A stretch of 10,805 bases of DNA from Spirochaetaceae bacterium (GTDB lineage: Bacteria > Spirochaetota > Spirochaetia > Treponematales > Breznakiellaceae): positions 1-10,805 of the forward strand of contig JAITHM010000012.1 in the NCBI GenBank assembly GCA_031279965.1. The letters are read 5' to 3'. The notes under the pieces are model-generated. The model was not told where the DNA came from. It made no database searches and worked only from the letters and a program-made list of their open reading frames with translations. The translations under genes and the position numbers were made by a program. Position 1 is the stretch's first letter; every line of letters begins with the position of its first letter. Positions 1 through 7,081 of the stretch are shown here, piece by piece.

Positions 1-2
1 CA

Positions 3-68
3 AAACCTTTGGCGGCTAGAATTCCGGCCACGCCAAAGCGTGCGTCTGCAAAGTCCCCGACCAACTAG
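3..68 (+). CDS. Possible C-terminal end of an unidentified basic protein (partial)
   Basis: A frame enters from the left edge of the window and stops at TAG 66-68 after 21 visible codons. The tail is rich in Ala, Pro, Lys and Arg (it includes IPATPKRASAKSP), which resembles the basic C-terminal tails of some nucleoid or ribosome-associated proteins. That likeness is compositional only and I do not recognise the protein. Against it, another + frame (from base 1) is also open through to a TAA at 208-210, and an 8-bp inverted repeat lies inside the segment. The start is outside the window. Confidence 0.25.
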   Translation, partial: KPLAARIPATPKRASAKSPTN

Positions 69-135
69 GTTTGTACGCGCGAATTTCCACGCGCCCCCTG
101 CGGGAAAGGGTATGCGGAAAAGGAGAGCGCTATTC
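69..135. other. Unassigned intergenic sequence upstream of the tRNA promoter
   Basis: No convincing gene is seen here. A 5-bp GC hairpin (GCGCG at 77-81 with CGCGC at 90-94, 8-nt loop) is followed by a C-rich run and not by a T-run, so it is not a typical intrinsic terminator. I could not match the stretch to tmRNA, SRP RNA, RNase P RNA or 5S rRNA by eye. Confidence 0.4.
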
Positions 136-164
136 TTGACCTTCGCTCTGTGCTGTGCAAGAAT
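136..164 (+). promoter_or_regulatory. Sigma70-like promoter of tRNA-Arg and probably rpe
   Basis: The -35 box is TTGACC (136-141), the spacer is exactly 17 nt, and the -10 box is AAGAAT (159-164, 4 of 6 consensus bases) preceded by TGC (156-158), an extended -10 TGn. The predicted transcription start at about 171-172 lies 1-2 nt before the mature tRNA 5' end. An 8-bp perfect inverted repeat (131-138 and 158-165) covers both boxes. As rpe starts 4 nt after the tRNA, this promoter probably serves both. Confidence 0.65.
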
Positions 165-172
165 ACGTGTAA

Positions 173-245
173 GGTCCAGTAGCTCAGGGGATAGAGCGGC
201 CGCCTCCTAAGCGGCAGGCCGGCCGTTCGATTCGGCCCTGGATCA
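173..245 (+). tRNA. tRNA-Arg, anticodon CCU (reads AGG)
   Basis: A full cloverleaf can be drawn. The acceptor stem is GGTCCAG with CTGGATC (7 pairs, one G-U) and the discriminator is A245. The D stem is GCTC/GAGC with loop AGGGGATA. The anticodon stem is GCCGC/GCGGC with loop CTCCTAA, giving anticodon CCT. The variable loop has 5 nt and the T stem is GGCCG/CGGCC with loop TTCGATT. The length is 73 nt. CCA is not encoded (the sequence continues CATT), so a CCA-adding enzyme is needed. The rpe start codon follows 4 nt downstream. Confidence 0.97.
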
Positions 246-249
246 CATT

Positions 250-900
250 ATGGAAACAATTATTGCACCGTCACTACTGAGTGCGGATTTTTCAAATATG
301 AACGATGGGCTGATGCAGATTGCCGGATCGGGTGCTGAATGGGTTCATCTTGATGTAATGGATGGAAGTTTTGTTCCAAACATAACCTTCGGCACAAAAA
401 TGATTGCCGATCTGCGCCCCAAAACACCGCTTTTTTTTGACGTTCATCTGATGATTGACAATCCGCAAAATCATATCGGCGCGTTTGCAGACGCAGGAGC
501 CGACGCCATTACCTTTCATCTTGAATCCGCGCACCATGCGCACAGCATTGTCCAAAGCATCAAACGGCACAATATCAAAGCAGGAATAAGCATTGTGCCT
601 TCAACACCGGTTTACGCACTTGATGTCCTGCTTGCGTCTGTTGATCTTGTGCTGGTAATGATGGTAAACCCCGGCTTTGGCGGACAAACTCTGATTAATG
701 AATGTCTTGAAAAAGTTGCCGCTCTTGCCAAACTCCGCAAAGAACGCGCATTGCCGTTTCGTATTTCAGCGGATGGCGGCATAACCCGCGAAACTGCCCC
801 GCTCGTGCGTGCGGCAGGCGCCGACGTTCTTATTACCGGCTCGTCATTCTTTAACGCACCCGATAAACACGCCTTTACTGCCGCCCTGCGCTCTGCCTGA
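250..900 (+). CDS. rpe: Ribulose-phosphate 3-epimerase
   Basis: This enzyme interconverts D-ribulose 5-phosphate and D-xylulose 5-phosphate in the cytosolic pentose phosphate pathway. The 216-aa length is normal for this TIM-barrel family. Visible signatures are APSLLSADF (6-14), HLDVMDG (33-39), DVHLMI (64-69), VNPGFGGQ (139-146), ADGGI (174-178) and GSSFF (197-201). By family precedent H33, D35, H66 and D175 are the metal ligands, with D35 and D175 acting in proton transfer. The start is fixed by the conserved N terminus, but ATG 250 lies 4 nt after the tRNA-Arg 3' end. The only SD-like triplet, GGA at 240-242, is inside the tRNA acceptor stem. The gene is probably co-transcribed with the tRNA. 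It converges on the exported NHL gene with an 11-nt gap and no obvious terminator. Identification is very secure. Confidence 0.97.
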   Translation: METIIAPSLLSADFSNMNDGLMQIAGSGAEWVHLDVMDGSFVPNITFGTKMIADLRPKTPLFFDVHLMIDNPQNHIGAFADAGADAITFHLESAHHAHSIVQSIKRHNIKAGISIVPSTPVYALDVLLASVDLVLVMMVNPGFGGQTLINECLEKVAALAKLRKERALPFRISADGGITRETAPLVRAAGADVLITGSSFFNAPDKHAFTAALRSA

Positions 901-911
901 ACCTGACGGGC

Positions 912-3044
912 CTATTCAAGGGGCGGGAAATAGCCTGAATCATCACGGCCAGAACGGTCAAGCAGATGTACCTCGGCAGAAATTGGCAGGAATGCCCGCC
1001 CAAAATCGGTAGGAAGCGCTGAACGGAACGAGAATGTATACACTCCCGAAGATTCTCGCGCAAGACTCCGTATTGCCGGGCCAACCCCTTCATTCTGATA
1101 CAGTTGGATTAGTTTTCCGCCTGTTTGTTCACAAAGATACTGGAGCGCATCATCAGGCTCCGCACCCCGCGACAATATGCAATAGAAGATAATGCTGTTA
1201 TTTGCAAGATATGCCGCCAGCTCGGAAAGAGCATAACTTTCAAATGCTAATTCTCCCAACATCCCCGTACCAAGAAAAACAACAGCCCGTTTTTTTGCGC
1301 GGGGCAGTAAATCTGTCGCAGCAAGACGCAACCCCAAATCAAAACGCCAGGCAGGATCCGCCTGGCCGGCTCGTGCCGCCGCATCCCGTGTCGAAGGCAG
1401 CGCCGCCTCATAACGCTCTCGTACCGGCTGCGTCCCTGCCGAAATAATTGACGCAATATGTCCGCCAGATCCGGTAAGCGCGGCGCTAATGTCGTTTAGG
1501 GCAACGGCAAAATCATCCCGCAGCGCGGCGGCTTCAACAGACCGCTCGATGAGTATCGTAATGTCCGTTTCGGTTACAGCATCGCCCACGCCCAATAACT
1601 GCTGGGCATCAACCGGATAGCCGCGCTCACTCAGGAAAAAATTCCGGGGATCAAGCCCCACAACAGGCTGCCGGCGGGCATCCTGCACAGAAACTTCAAT
1701 ACCCACGACAGGGAAATTATCATTAACAATGCGTTCAATCTGAACAAACAAACCGGAAGCTACATCACCGGCAGTGGCAAGTACCGCAATTTCATTCTCA
1801 TTAAAATTCGCCGCAAGTATCGCGCCGTTCTTATCAATATCTGCACCGGTATAGCGAATCCGCGAATTTCCCGGCGCGGTCAATTCACGGACAATGCCGG
1901 AATCAGGGCTGGCAACAAGCAGCCGGTTCGTATCGGCAATAAGCAGACTGCCGTCACTAAAAATTTTCAAACTCTCCGGCGCGGATAATCCCCGCTCAAT
2001 GGCCGTTCCCAAAAATATTCCGTCATTATCAAACATGTAGATTTTTTTTGCGATGCTGTCTGCCGCATAAATAATATCATCTTTGATGGTAATGCCGGTT
2101 GGTGAAAGAAAACCAGGAAAAAACGCATCTTTCAGTCCAAAACTATGGATGAACCCCCCGTCAGGATCGAATTTCGAAATACGCCGGTTGCCAAATTCAA
2201 CCACATAAATATACCCCTGCGCGTCACAGGCCAGCGCCGCCGGGCCGGAAAGATCCCCCGGGCCAAACCCTTTCGAGCCGATATAGGCAAGCCAATCTCC
2301 AGTCTCTGACAACACACTGATTCTGCCGCCGCGAAATTCCGAAACATACAACCGGCCGTCAAGCCCGCGGATAATATCGTAGGGCCGGTCAAAACCCGCC
2401 TGCGGCCCCCGGCGGCGCACACGAACCAAGCCGTTTACATCAAGCCGGACAAGCTCGTTACTGCCATAAGCAACTGCCCACACCGAACCATTATCACAGG
2501 ACAAAACTGAAGTTGGCTGTTTGAATACCAGCGTATTATCATATTTTCCAGGAAAAATTCCTGTTTCCACATAACGCGCCGCATCATTCATCGTGGGGAA
2601 AATCCCCCGCCGGTTACGGACAAACTCAATCCTGCTGTTGATAATCACCGATTCCGGCGATGCGGGAGGATAAGCGCGCGAAGCCGCCTGCCATTGACGA
2701 AGCGCAGTTTCTTCAAGCCCAGATCTATAGTACGCTTTGCCAAGCCAATCGAGAATTAAACCCTCGCCAGGCCGCCAGGAAAGCGCCTGTTCCAGCGAAA
2801 GAATTGCTTCGTTAAACGCATAGCGGTTGTATGCTTCAAGCCCGATGCGGAACGATTCTGTCGCGTTCAACGCATTGATGTCGGCGCCAATGGCCGCACC
2901 CTGCTGGGCAGAAAGCGGCAGCGCAATCAGCGCAAACGAAACCAGTGAACAGCGCCAGAAGCCTCTAATGCGCCCAAAACCACAATTTCTAAAACCGCGC
3001 CATCGTGTGGTGAATTTTTTCAACCGGCAGTCTGCAATGCTCAT
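912..3044 (-). CDS. Exported TPR-like / NHL beta-propeller / VWFA-related protein
   Basis: The product has 710 aa from ATG 3044, which has AAGG 5 nt upstream and lies 2 nt after the preceding permease stop. An upstream TTG at 3074 would overlap that gene and is less likely. Seen in order: a long basic N region, a hydrophobic segment (about 32-46) ending ALPLSA before QQ, which looks like a signal peptide; a TPR-like helical segment (about 60-127); an NHL-type propeller (about 171-425) with repeats such as LSGPAALACDAQGYIYVVEF and LSPTGITIKDDIIYAADS; and a VWFA-related domain (about 443-675) introduced by VVGIEVSVQDARRQPVVGL. The metal-binding DxSxS motif appears degenerate: LIERSVE, with E500, S502 and E504. 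Function is unknown. The layout suggests an extracytoplasmic scaffold or binding protein, in the same operon as two permeases and proS. Confidence 0.85.
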   Translation of the reverse strand: MSIADCRLKKFTTRWRGFRNCGFGRIRGFWRCSLVSFALIALPLSAQQGAAIGADINALNATESFRIGLEAYNRYAFNEAILSLEQALSWRPGEGLILDWLGKAYYRSGLEETALRQWQAASRAYPPASPESVIINSRIEFVRNRRGIFPTMNDAARYVETGIFPGKYDNTLVFKQPTSVLSCDNGSVWAVAYGSNELVRLDVNGLVRVRRRGPQAGFDRPYDIIRGLDGRLYVSEFRGGRISVLSETGDWLAYIGSKGFGPGDLSGPAALACDAQGYIYVVEFGNRRISKFDPDGGFIHSFGLKDAFFPGFLSPTGITIKDDIIYAADSIAKKIYMFDNDGIFLGTAIERGLSAPESLKIFSDGSLLIADTNRLLVASPDSGIVRELTAPGNSRIRYTGADIDKNGAILAANFNENEIAVLATAGDVASGLFVQIERIVNDNFPVVGIEVSVQDARRQPVVGLDPRNFFLSERGYPVDAQQLLGVGDAVTETDITILIERSVEAAALRDDFAVALNDISAALTGSGGHIASIISAGTQPVRERYEAALPSTRDAAARAGQADPAWRFDLGLRLAATDLLPRAKKRAVVFLGTGMLGELAFESYALSELAAYLANNSIIFYCILSRGAEPDDALQYLCEQTGGKLIQLYQNEGVGPAIRSLARESSGVYTFSFRSALPTDFGRAFLPISAEVHLLDRSGRDDSGYFPPLE

Positions 3045-3046
3045 GC

Positions 3047-4054
3047 TTACCTTTTTTGGCGGGCAAGCATCCAATTAACGATGAGCGCGGCAATAAGCAC
3101 CGCACCCCAGATAACATCCCGGTAAAAATTCGAAAGGTTATCAAACATATTCAAACCCGACGAGAGGAATTGTAAAATCAGTACGGCAAAGGTAACGCCA
3201 AGTATTGAACCGCGCCCCCCGTTGGAATCTACTCCGCCAAGCACCGCTATAAGAACGCACTGAAGCGTATACGATACGCCGTAATCAGCTTTGGCTGAAT
3301 TTGTCCGCGCCATCATGATAAGCCCTGCAATCGCGGACAGTATGCCTGAAAGCATATAGGTCTTTAAGATGATAAGCTTGTTTTCAAGTCCGGCAAAAAG
3401 CGCTGCTTTGGCGTTCGTTCCCACAAGAAAAAGCTTTATTCCAAAAGAGGTCTTTTGCAGCATAAAATGAGTTAACGCCGCGATAACCACGTACAATAAA
3501 AAAGGCAGCGGCAGCAAGCCGGCAATCTCCATATTGCCAATATTCGAAAAAAGGGCGGGTAATCCGGAAATCGGCCGTCCGGCAGTTATTACAATCGCCG
3601 CCCCTGCGTAAAGCTGGCCGGCACCCAGCGTCGCCAGTATGGGCGGAATCTTAAACAACGTGATAAGCATTCCAGAAATAGCCCCCGCCGCAAGGCCCGT
3701 CCCCAGCGCGATAAGCAGGGCAATAAGTACCGGCAAGACCGCTTCCCCGGCGGGTGTGCCGCGGGGAACAGCGGCAACAAGAAATTTTGCGGCAGTAACA
3801 GCGGCAAGGTTCGCCGTCCCTACCACGGCAAGATCAATGCCGCCTGAAATCATCGCAAGGCTTACTCCAATGGCCATAACGCCATACTCCGGAAATTGAG
3901 TCATCATTGATGAGAAATTACCCGCTGTAGGAAAAAGTGCCGGTTTAAGCACCGTCATCAGCACAAAAACCGCCGCTAATACACCAAAAAGCCGCAGTTC
4001 AAGCTTGTTTTCCTCTTTCTGGGGGGACACTATTGATCTTATCAGCATACGCAT
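3047..4054 (-). CDS. RbsC-type (CUT2) sugar ABC transporter permease
   Basis: This 335-aa integral membrane protein belongs to the BPD_transp_2 family (RbsC, XylH, LsrC/D and relatives), which forms the channel for ribose-type sugars and related solutes. Signatures include ISGGIDLAVV (near 69-78), PPILATLGAG, VGTNAKAALFAGL (near 211-223), GILSAIAGLIMMART and VLGGVDSNGGRGS (271-283), with about nine to ten hydrophobic segments. ATG 4054 was chosen over GTG 4078 because GGAG lies 5 nt upstream and the N terminus then begins in the expected cytoplasmic segment. No ATPase or periplasmic binding-protein gene is present in the window, so partners must be encoded elsewhere. Substrate cannot be assigned. 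It lies 65 nt after a FecCD permease, with a possible internal promoter in that gap, and 2 nt before the NHL gene. Confidence 0.93.
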   Translation of the reverse strand: MRMLIRSIVSPQKEENKLELRLFGVLAAVFVLMTVLKPALFPTAGNFSSMMTQFPEYGVMAIGVSLAMISGGIDLAVVGTANLAAVTAAKFLVAAVPRGTPAGEAVLPVLIALLIALGTGLAAGAISGMLITLFKIPPILATLGAGQLYAGAAIVITAGRPISGLPALFSNIGNMEIAGLLPLPFLLYVVIAALTHFMLQKTSFGIKLFLVGTNAKAALFAGLENKLIILKTYMLSGILSAIAGLIMMARTNSAKADYGVSYTLQCVLIAVLGGVDSNGGRGSILGVTFAVLILQFLSSGLNMFDNLSNFYRDVIWGAVLIAALIVNWMLARQKR

Positions 4055-4059
4055 AATTT

Positions 4060-4063
4060 CTCC
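4060..4063 (-). promoter_or_regulatory. Ribosome binding site GGAG that fixes the CUT2 permease start
   Basis: GGAG followed by the 5-nt spacer AAATT precedes ATG 4054. It directly abuts the putative -10 box (4064-4069). It would therefore be present on read-through mRNA from the operon but largely missing from mRNA started at that promoter. Confidence 0.7.
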
Positions 4064-4092
4064 ATAATACCCAACCACCTTCGTACATTCAA
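4064..4092 (-). promoter_or_regulatory. Possible internal promoter before the CUT2 permease
   Basis: Reading on the minus strand, TTGAAT (4087-4092), a 17-nt spacer and TATTAT (4064-4069, 5 of 6 consensus bases). The predicted start, 6-8 nt after the -10, falls 2-4 nt before ATG 4054. It sits in the 65-nt gap after the FecCD gene and may give the last two operon genes their own expression. Confidence 0.45.
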
Positions 4093-4119
4093 CCGCCTTA
4101 TATGAAATCCGGCAGGCTG

Positions 4120-5151
4120 CTACGCGGTGGAACGGGGTTTACGGAAATACACCCAGACAAAAAATGGCGCGCCGATAAGTGCGGTAACTGCGCCAACAGG
4201 CAGTTCGGAAGGGGCGGCGACGGTGCGGGCGGCAAGATCCGCCGCAACACAGAGGCTGCCGCCGGTAAGGAACGACATTGGCAATACAAAGCGGTGCTCG
4301 GAACAGGTAAGCCGGCGCGAAAGATGCGGGGCAATCAAATCAACAAAGCCAATCGTGCCGCTGAGCGCAACGGCGCTTCCGGTAAGCAGTGTGGAAAAAA
4401 ACAAAAGCGTCCGCCGCACTTTGGGCGCTTCAACACCACAAGAAAGCGCATGATCATCTCCAAAAGTAAGAATATCCATTTCCCGTGTCCAGCGAAGTAC
4501 GCCCACAACGCCAATTATGGTAAACGGCATGAGCAGCGTAAGATACGGCCAGCCGCGCATCGCAAAACTTCCCATCTGCCAGATAAGCAGATTGCGCAAT
4601 TCTTCACGGTAAAGGGCGCTGAGCGTCGTAAGCAGCGCGTTGACAAAGAGCGAAAATACCATGCCAAAAAGAACGACAGTCGTATTTGACATCGCTTTAT
4701 CGAGCTTTGAGGCAAGCGCCACCACAAAAAAAACAGTTATCAGCGCAAAAATAAAGCCGGCAAGGGGCAGCGTAAATCTGCCGGCAAAAGGCAGCGCAAA
4801 ACCTGAAAGTATCACCAGTCCCGCACCAAGCGACGCGCCGGACGAAACACCCAGAATATAGGGCGACGCAAGCTGATTCTTTAAAACAGACTGAACAACC
4901 GCGCCGCTTAAAGCAAGTGCGCCGCCTGAGCAAAACGCAAGGAGCACCCGCGGCAAACGCAGTTCCCATACAATAGTCGCTATTTTTGGGTCGATGCCTG
5001 GAGAATCAGCATGAAAGAGCTTTGCGGAAAGAACGGCACACACCGTACGCAGATTTATTACAGAACTTCCCAGCGCCGTTCCCAGCACCAGCATACCCAG
5101 CGCTATGCCCAGCGCGATTACAATTACGCTGACAGCGCTTATCTGCCTCAT
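4120..5151 (-). CDS. FecCD/BtuC-type ABC transporter permease
   Basis: This 343-aa membrane protein belongs to the FecCD family, permeases for iron-siderophore, heme, cobalamin and related metal-chelate import. Visible signatures are ELRLPRVLLAF (63-73), SGAVVQSVLKNQLASPYILG (82-101), GVSSGAS (101-107), GTIGFVDLIAPHLSR (265-279) and ELPVG...LIGAPFF (316-331). Length and hydrophobic pattern fit the usual ten-helix fold. ATG 5151 has AGGGGA 6 nt upstream, a good ribosome binding site. It follows proS by 27 nt and is probably co-transcribed with it. The usual FepC/BtuD-like ATPase and FepB/BtuF-like binding protein are absent from the window, so this is an orphan permease here. Its neighbour is a permease of a different family. 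The substrate is not deducible from sequence. Confidence 0.93.
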   Translation of the reverse strand: MRQISAVSVIVIALGIALGMLVLGTALGSSVINLRTVCAVLSAKLFHADSPGIDPKIATIVWELRLPRVLLAFCSGGALALSGAVVQSVLKNQLASPYILGVSSGASLGAGLVILSGFALPFAGRFTLPLAGFIFALITVFFVVALASKLDKAMSNTTVVLFGMVFSLFVNALLTTLSALYREELRNLLIWQMGSFAMRGWPYLTLLMPFTIIGVVGVLRWTREMDILTFGDDHALSCGVEAPKVRRTLLFFSTLLTGSAVALSGTIGFVDLIAPHLSRRLTCSEHRFVLPMSFLTGGSLCVAADLAARTVAAPSELPVGAVTALIGAPFFVWVYFRKPRSTA

Positions 5152-5178
5152 CTGCTATCCCCTGCGCCCCATTCAGAG

Positions 5179-6981
5179 TTAGGCACAGCCGTTAAGCGCC
5201 GCACTGTCTGCGCGTATGCCGGATTCAAGATACTCCGCCGCTTCCCCCACGCCGATAAGCCGTGCGCTGTCTTCGCTGCGTTTTTTAATTTCCAGCATGG
5301 GCGCATCCAGCGCAAGATTTTTGTCGCCTATTACCACACGATACGGAATGCCTATAAGGTCGGCATCGTTAAAACGCACTCCAGGGCGTTCGGCGCGGTC
5401 GTCCAGCAATACCTCGATGCCACGCCGTTCAAGTTCACGGTACAGTTCGTCGGCCTGCGCTTGCACGGCCCCCTTATACTGAATGGGAATGATGACCACA
5501 TGAAACGGAGCCAGCGTCGCAGGCCAGATAATGCCCGCTTCATCGTGATGTTCCTCAATAACCGCGGCAATCGTACGGTCAAGCCCTATGCCGTAACAGC
5601 CCATAAGCGGCGTCTGTGCCGTACCGGCTTCGTCCAGATAGCGAACGTTCATCGCCGCCGTATATTTCGTTCCCAATTTGAAGATATGCCCCAGCTCATT
5701 TCCTTTTTTTTCGTAAAGTTCCGCACCGCACTGACAGCAGCGGTCTCCTGCTTTAACAACGCGCAGATCGGCAACAATATGGGCGCTAAAATCACGCCCG
5801 TATGCCACATTCCGGTAATGTTTATCCTGAGCGTTTGCCCCTGTTATCGCCGCGTTTAACGCAGTAACCGTCTCGTCGGCAATAACCGGTGCGGCCGTCA
5901 GTCCTACCGGCCCAGCAAAACCAACCGGCGCGCCGGTAATCCGCGTAACATCATGTTCTTGCGCAAGAATAACTTCACCCGCTTTAAGCAGCGCGGCAAG
6001 TTTAACTTCATTTACATCAAGATCGCCCCGTATGCAAACGGCCACAAACGTATTCTGAGCGCCGCTATCAGTTCCCGGCAGATCAATACCAGGGCTTATC
6101 ACCTGGTAGATCAGTGTTTTGATAAAAACAGGTTTTTCGTCTTTGTCAAAAAACGCATATAAGTCTGTTATCGTTTTAACACCAGGAGTATCAACAATTG
6201 CAGGCAGAGGCAAGTCCGCCGCCGCCCGCCGCGCTTCATCAAGCGTTCTGCTTACATAATCCGGCTTGCAAGATGCTTTTTCGACATTTGCCGCATATCC
6301 GCATGATGGGCACAAGAGCAGCGTATTATCACCTATCGCGCTTTCTACCATAAATTCTTCCGAAGCTGACCCGCCCATTGCCCCGGAATCCGCCCGGACG
6401 GGAATAACAGTCAGGCCGGCACGTTTAAAAATGCGCCGGTAGGCCTGCCCCATAGCCTGATAGGCATCATCAAGGCTGGAATCACTTGCATGGAATGAAT
6501 AGGCATCCTTCATGGTAAACTCACGCGCACGCATTACACCGTAACGCGGGCGGATTTCGTCACGGTATTTGGTATTTATTTGGTATAAACTTAACGGAAG
6601 GTGCTTATAACTGGAAAGTTCATCGCGCACAAGACTTGAAAATGCTTCCTCTGCCGTTGGCGACACGACAAAATCAGCGTTTTGCCGGTTTTTAACCCGT
6701 AAAAGCGCCTCGCCCATCGAATCCCACCGGCCTGTTTCCTTCCAAAGATCACCGGGCACAACTACGGATGGCTTAATTTCAAGCGAGCCAATCGCGTTCA
6801 TTTCTTCGCGGATTATCGCCTCTAGTTTACGGAATATGCGTAATCCCAGCGGCAGCCATGCAAAAAGGCCGTTGGCAAGCTTGCGGATAAGTCCGGCGCG
6901 GAGCATAAGGATATGGCTTGCAATAAGCGCGTCACCGGGCGCTTCACGCAATGTCGGAATGAAAAAGGCTGAATACTTCAT
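5179..6981 (-). CDS. proS: Prolyl-tRNA synthetase, bacterial type with editing domain
   Basis: This class II synthetase charges tRNA-Pro with proline. From ATG 6981 it has 600 aa, close to the usual bacterial length. Motif 2 is seen as RPRYGVMRAREFTMKDAYSF (144-163) and motif 3 as MGCYGIGLDR (460-469). Between them lies the INS editing insertion (about 221-396), with K288 and H388 (in FIKTLIY and GANAQDKHYRN) at positions that look equivalent to the editing residues of the E. coli enzyme. CPSCGYAANVE marks its N-terminal edge, and the C-terminal anticodon-binding domain starts near residue 491. The start is chosen because MKYSAFFIPTLREAPGDA matches the family N terminus; the 34 open codons upstream do not. 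No SD lies in range; a promoter -10 box ends 6 nt before ATG. First gene of a four-gene leftward operon, divergent from rex. Confidence 0.97.
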   Translation of the reverse strand: MKYSAFFIPTLREAPGDALIASHILMLRAGLIRKLANGLFAWLPLGLRIFRKLEAIIREEMNAIGSLEIKPSVVVPGDLWKETGRWDSMGEALLRVKNRQNADFVVSPTAEEAFSSLVRDELSSYKHLPLSLYQINTKYRDEIRPRYGVMRAREFTMKDAYSFHASDSSLDDAYQAMGQAYRRIFKRAGLTVIPVRADSGAMGGSASEEFMVESAIGDNTLLLCPSCGYAANVEKASCKPDYVSRTLDEARRAAADLPLPAIVDTPGVKTITDLYAFFDKDEKPVFIKTLIYQVISPGIDLPGTDSGAQNTFVAVCIRGDLDVNEVKLAALLKAGEVILAQEHDVTRITGAPVGFAGPVGLTAAPVIADETVTALNAAITGANAQDKHYRNVAYGRDFSAHIVADLRVVKAGDRCCQCGAELYEKKGNELGHIFKLGTKYTAAMNVRYLDEAGTAQTPLMGCYGIGLDRTIAAVIEEHHDEAGIIWPATLAPFHVVIIPIQYKGAVQAQADELYRELERRGIEVLLDDRAERPGVRFNDADLIGIPYRVVIGDKNLALDAPMLEIKKRSEDSARLIGVGEAAEYLESGIRADSAALNGCA

Positions 6982-6987
6982 GCACGT

Positions 6988-7016
6988 ATGATATATGACC
7001 TTGCCCCGCTGTTCAA
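6988..7016 (-). promoter_or_regulatory. proS promoter giving a probably leaderless mRNA
   Basis: On the minus strand: TTGAAC (7011-7016), an exact 17-nt spacer, and TATCAT (6988-6993, 5 of 6 consensus bases). Six nt (ACGTGC) separate the -10 from ATG 6981, so the expected start of transcription is at or beside the A of the start codon. No Shine-Dalgarno sequence lies 4-12 nt before the ATG, which agrees with leaderless initiation. Confidence 0.6.
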
Positions 7017-7044
7017 TTGCCGCCCGGCCTTTTCCCCAGGACAC

Positions 7045-7073
7045 TTGACTTCCTGATACGGCAAAATGATAAT
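7045..7073 (+). promoter_or_regulatory. rex promoter giving a probably leaderless mRNA
   Basis: TTGACT (7045-7050, 5 of 6), an exact 17-nt spacer and GATAAT (7068-7073, 5 of 6). Transcription is expected near 7080-7082 and the rex ATG is at 7082-7084, leaving a leader of about 0-2 nt. An AAAGG at 7074-7078 is only 3 nt from the ATG and would lie upstream of the predicted transcript start. The promoter does not overlap the divergent proS promoter. No TTGTGA...TCACAA Rex operator is seen here. Confidence 0.65.
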
Positions 7074-7081
7074 AAAGGCGC

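Noticed and set aside
1..210. + strand frame open from base 1 to a TAA at 208-210
   Set aside because: It runs through the promoter and into the tRNA gene, is rich in Arg and Ser without motifs, and is best explained by GC-rich sequence having few stops.
896..940. Bidirectional terminator between convergent rpe and the NHL gene
   Set aside because: Only an imperfect stem of about 5 bp (CTATT/AATAG, 12-nt or longer loop) is seen, with no T-run on either strand.
1125..1134. TTGTTCACAA as a Rex operator
   Set aside because: It lacks the central spacer of the usual 18-bp Rex site and lies inside the coding region of the NHL/VWFA gene.
3045..3074. TTG start at 3074 for the NHL/VWFA gene
   Set aside because: It overlaps the permease gene by 28 nt; ATG 3044 has an AAGG site at correct spacing and sits 2 nt after the permease stop.
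4055..4078. GTG start at 4078 for the CUT2 permease
   Set aside because: ATG 4054 is preceded by GGAG at 5 nt, and the extra eight residues add nothing typical of the family.
4102..4689. Long + strand open frame opposite the FecCD gene
   Set aside because: The product is very basic and low in recognisable motifs; it is antisense to a gene with clear family signatures.
5011..5859. Long + strand open frame opposite proS
   Set aside because: It runs antisense to conserved proS sequence and shows no domain features of its own.
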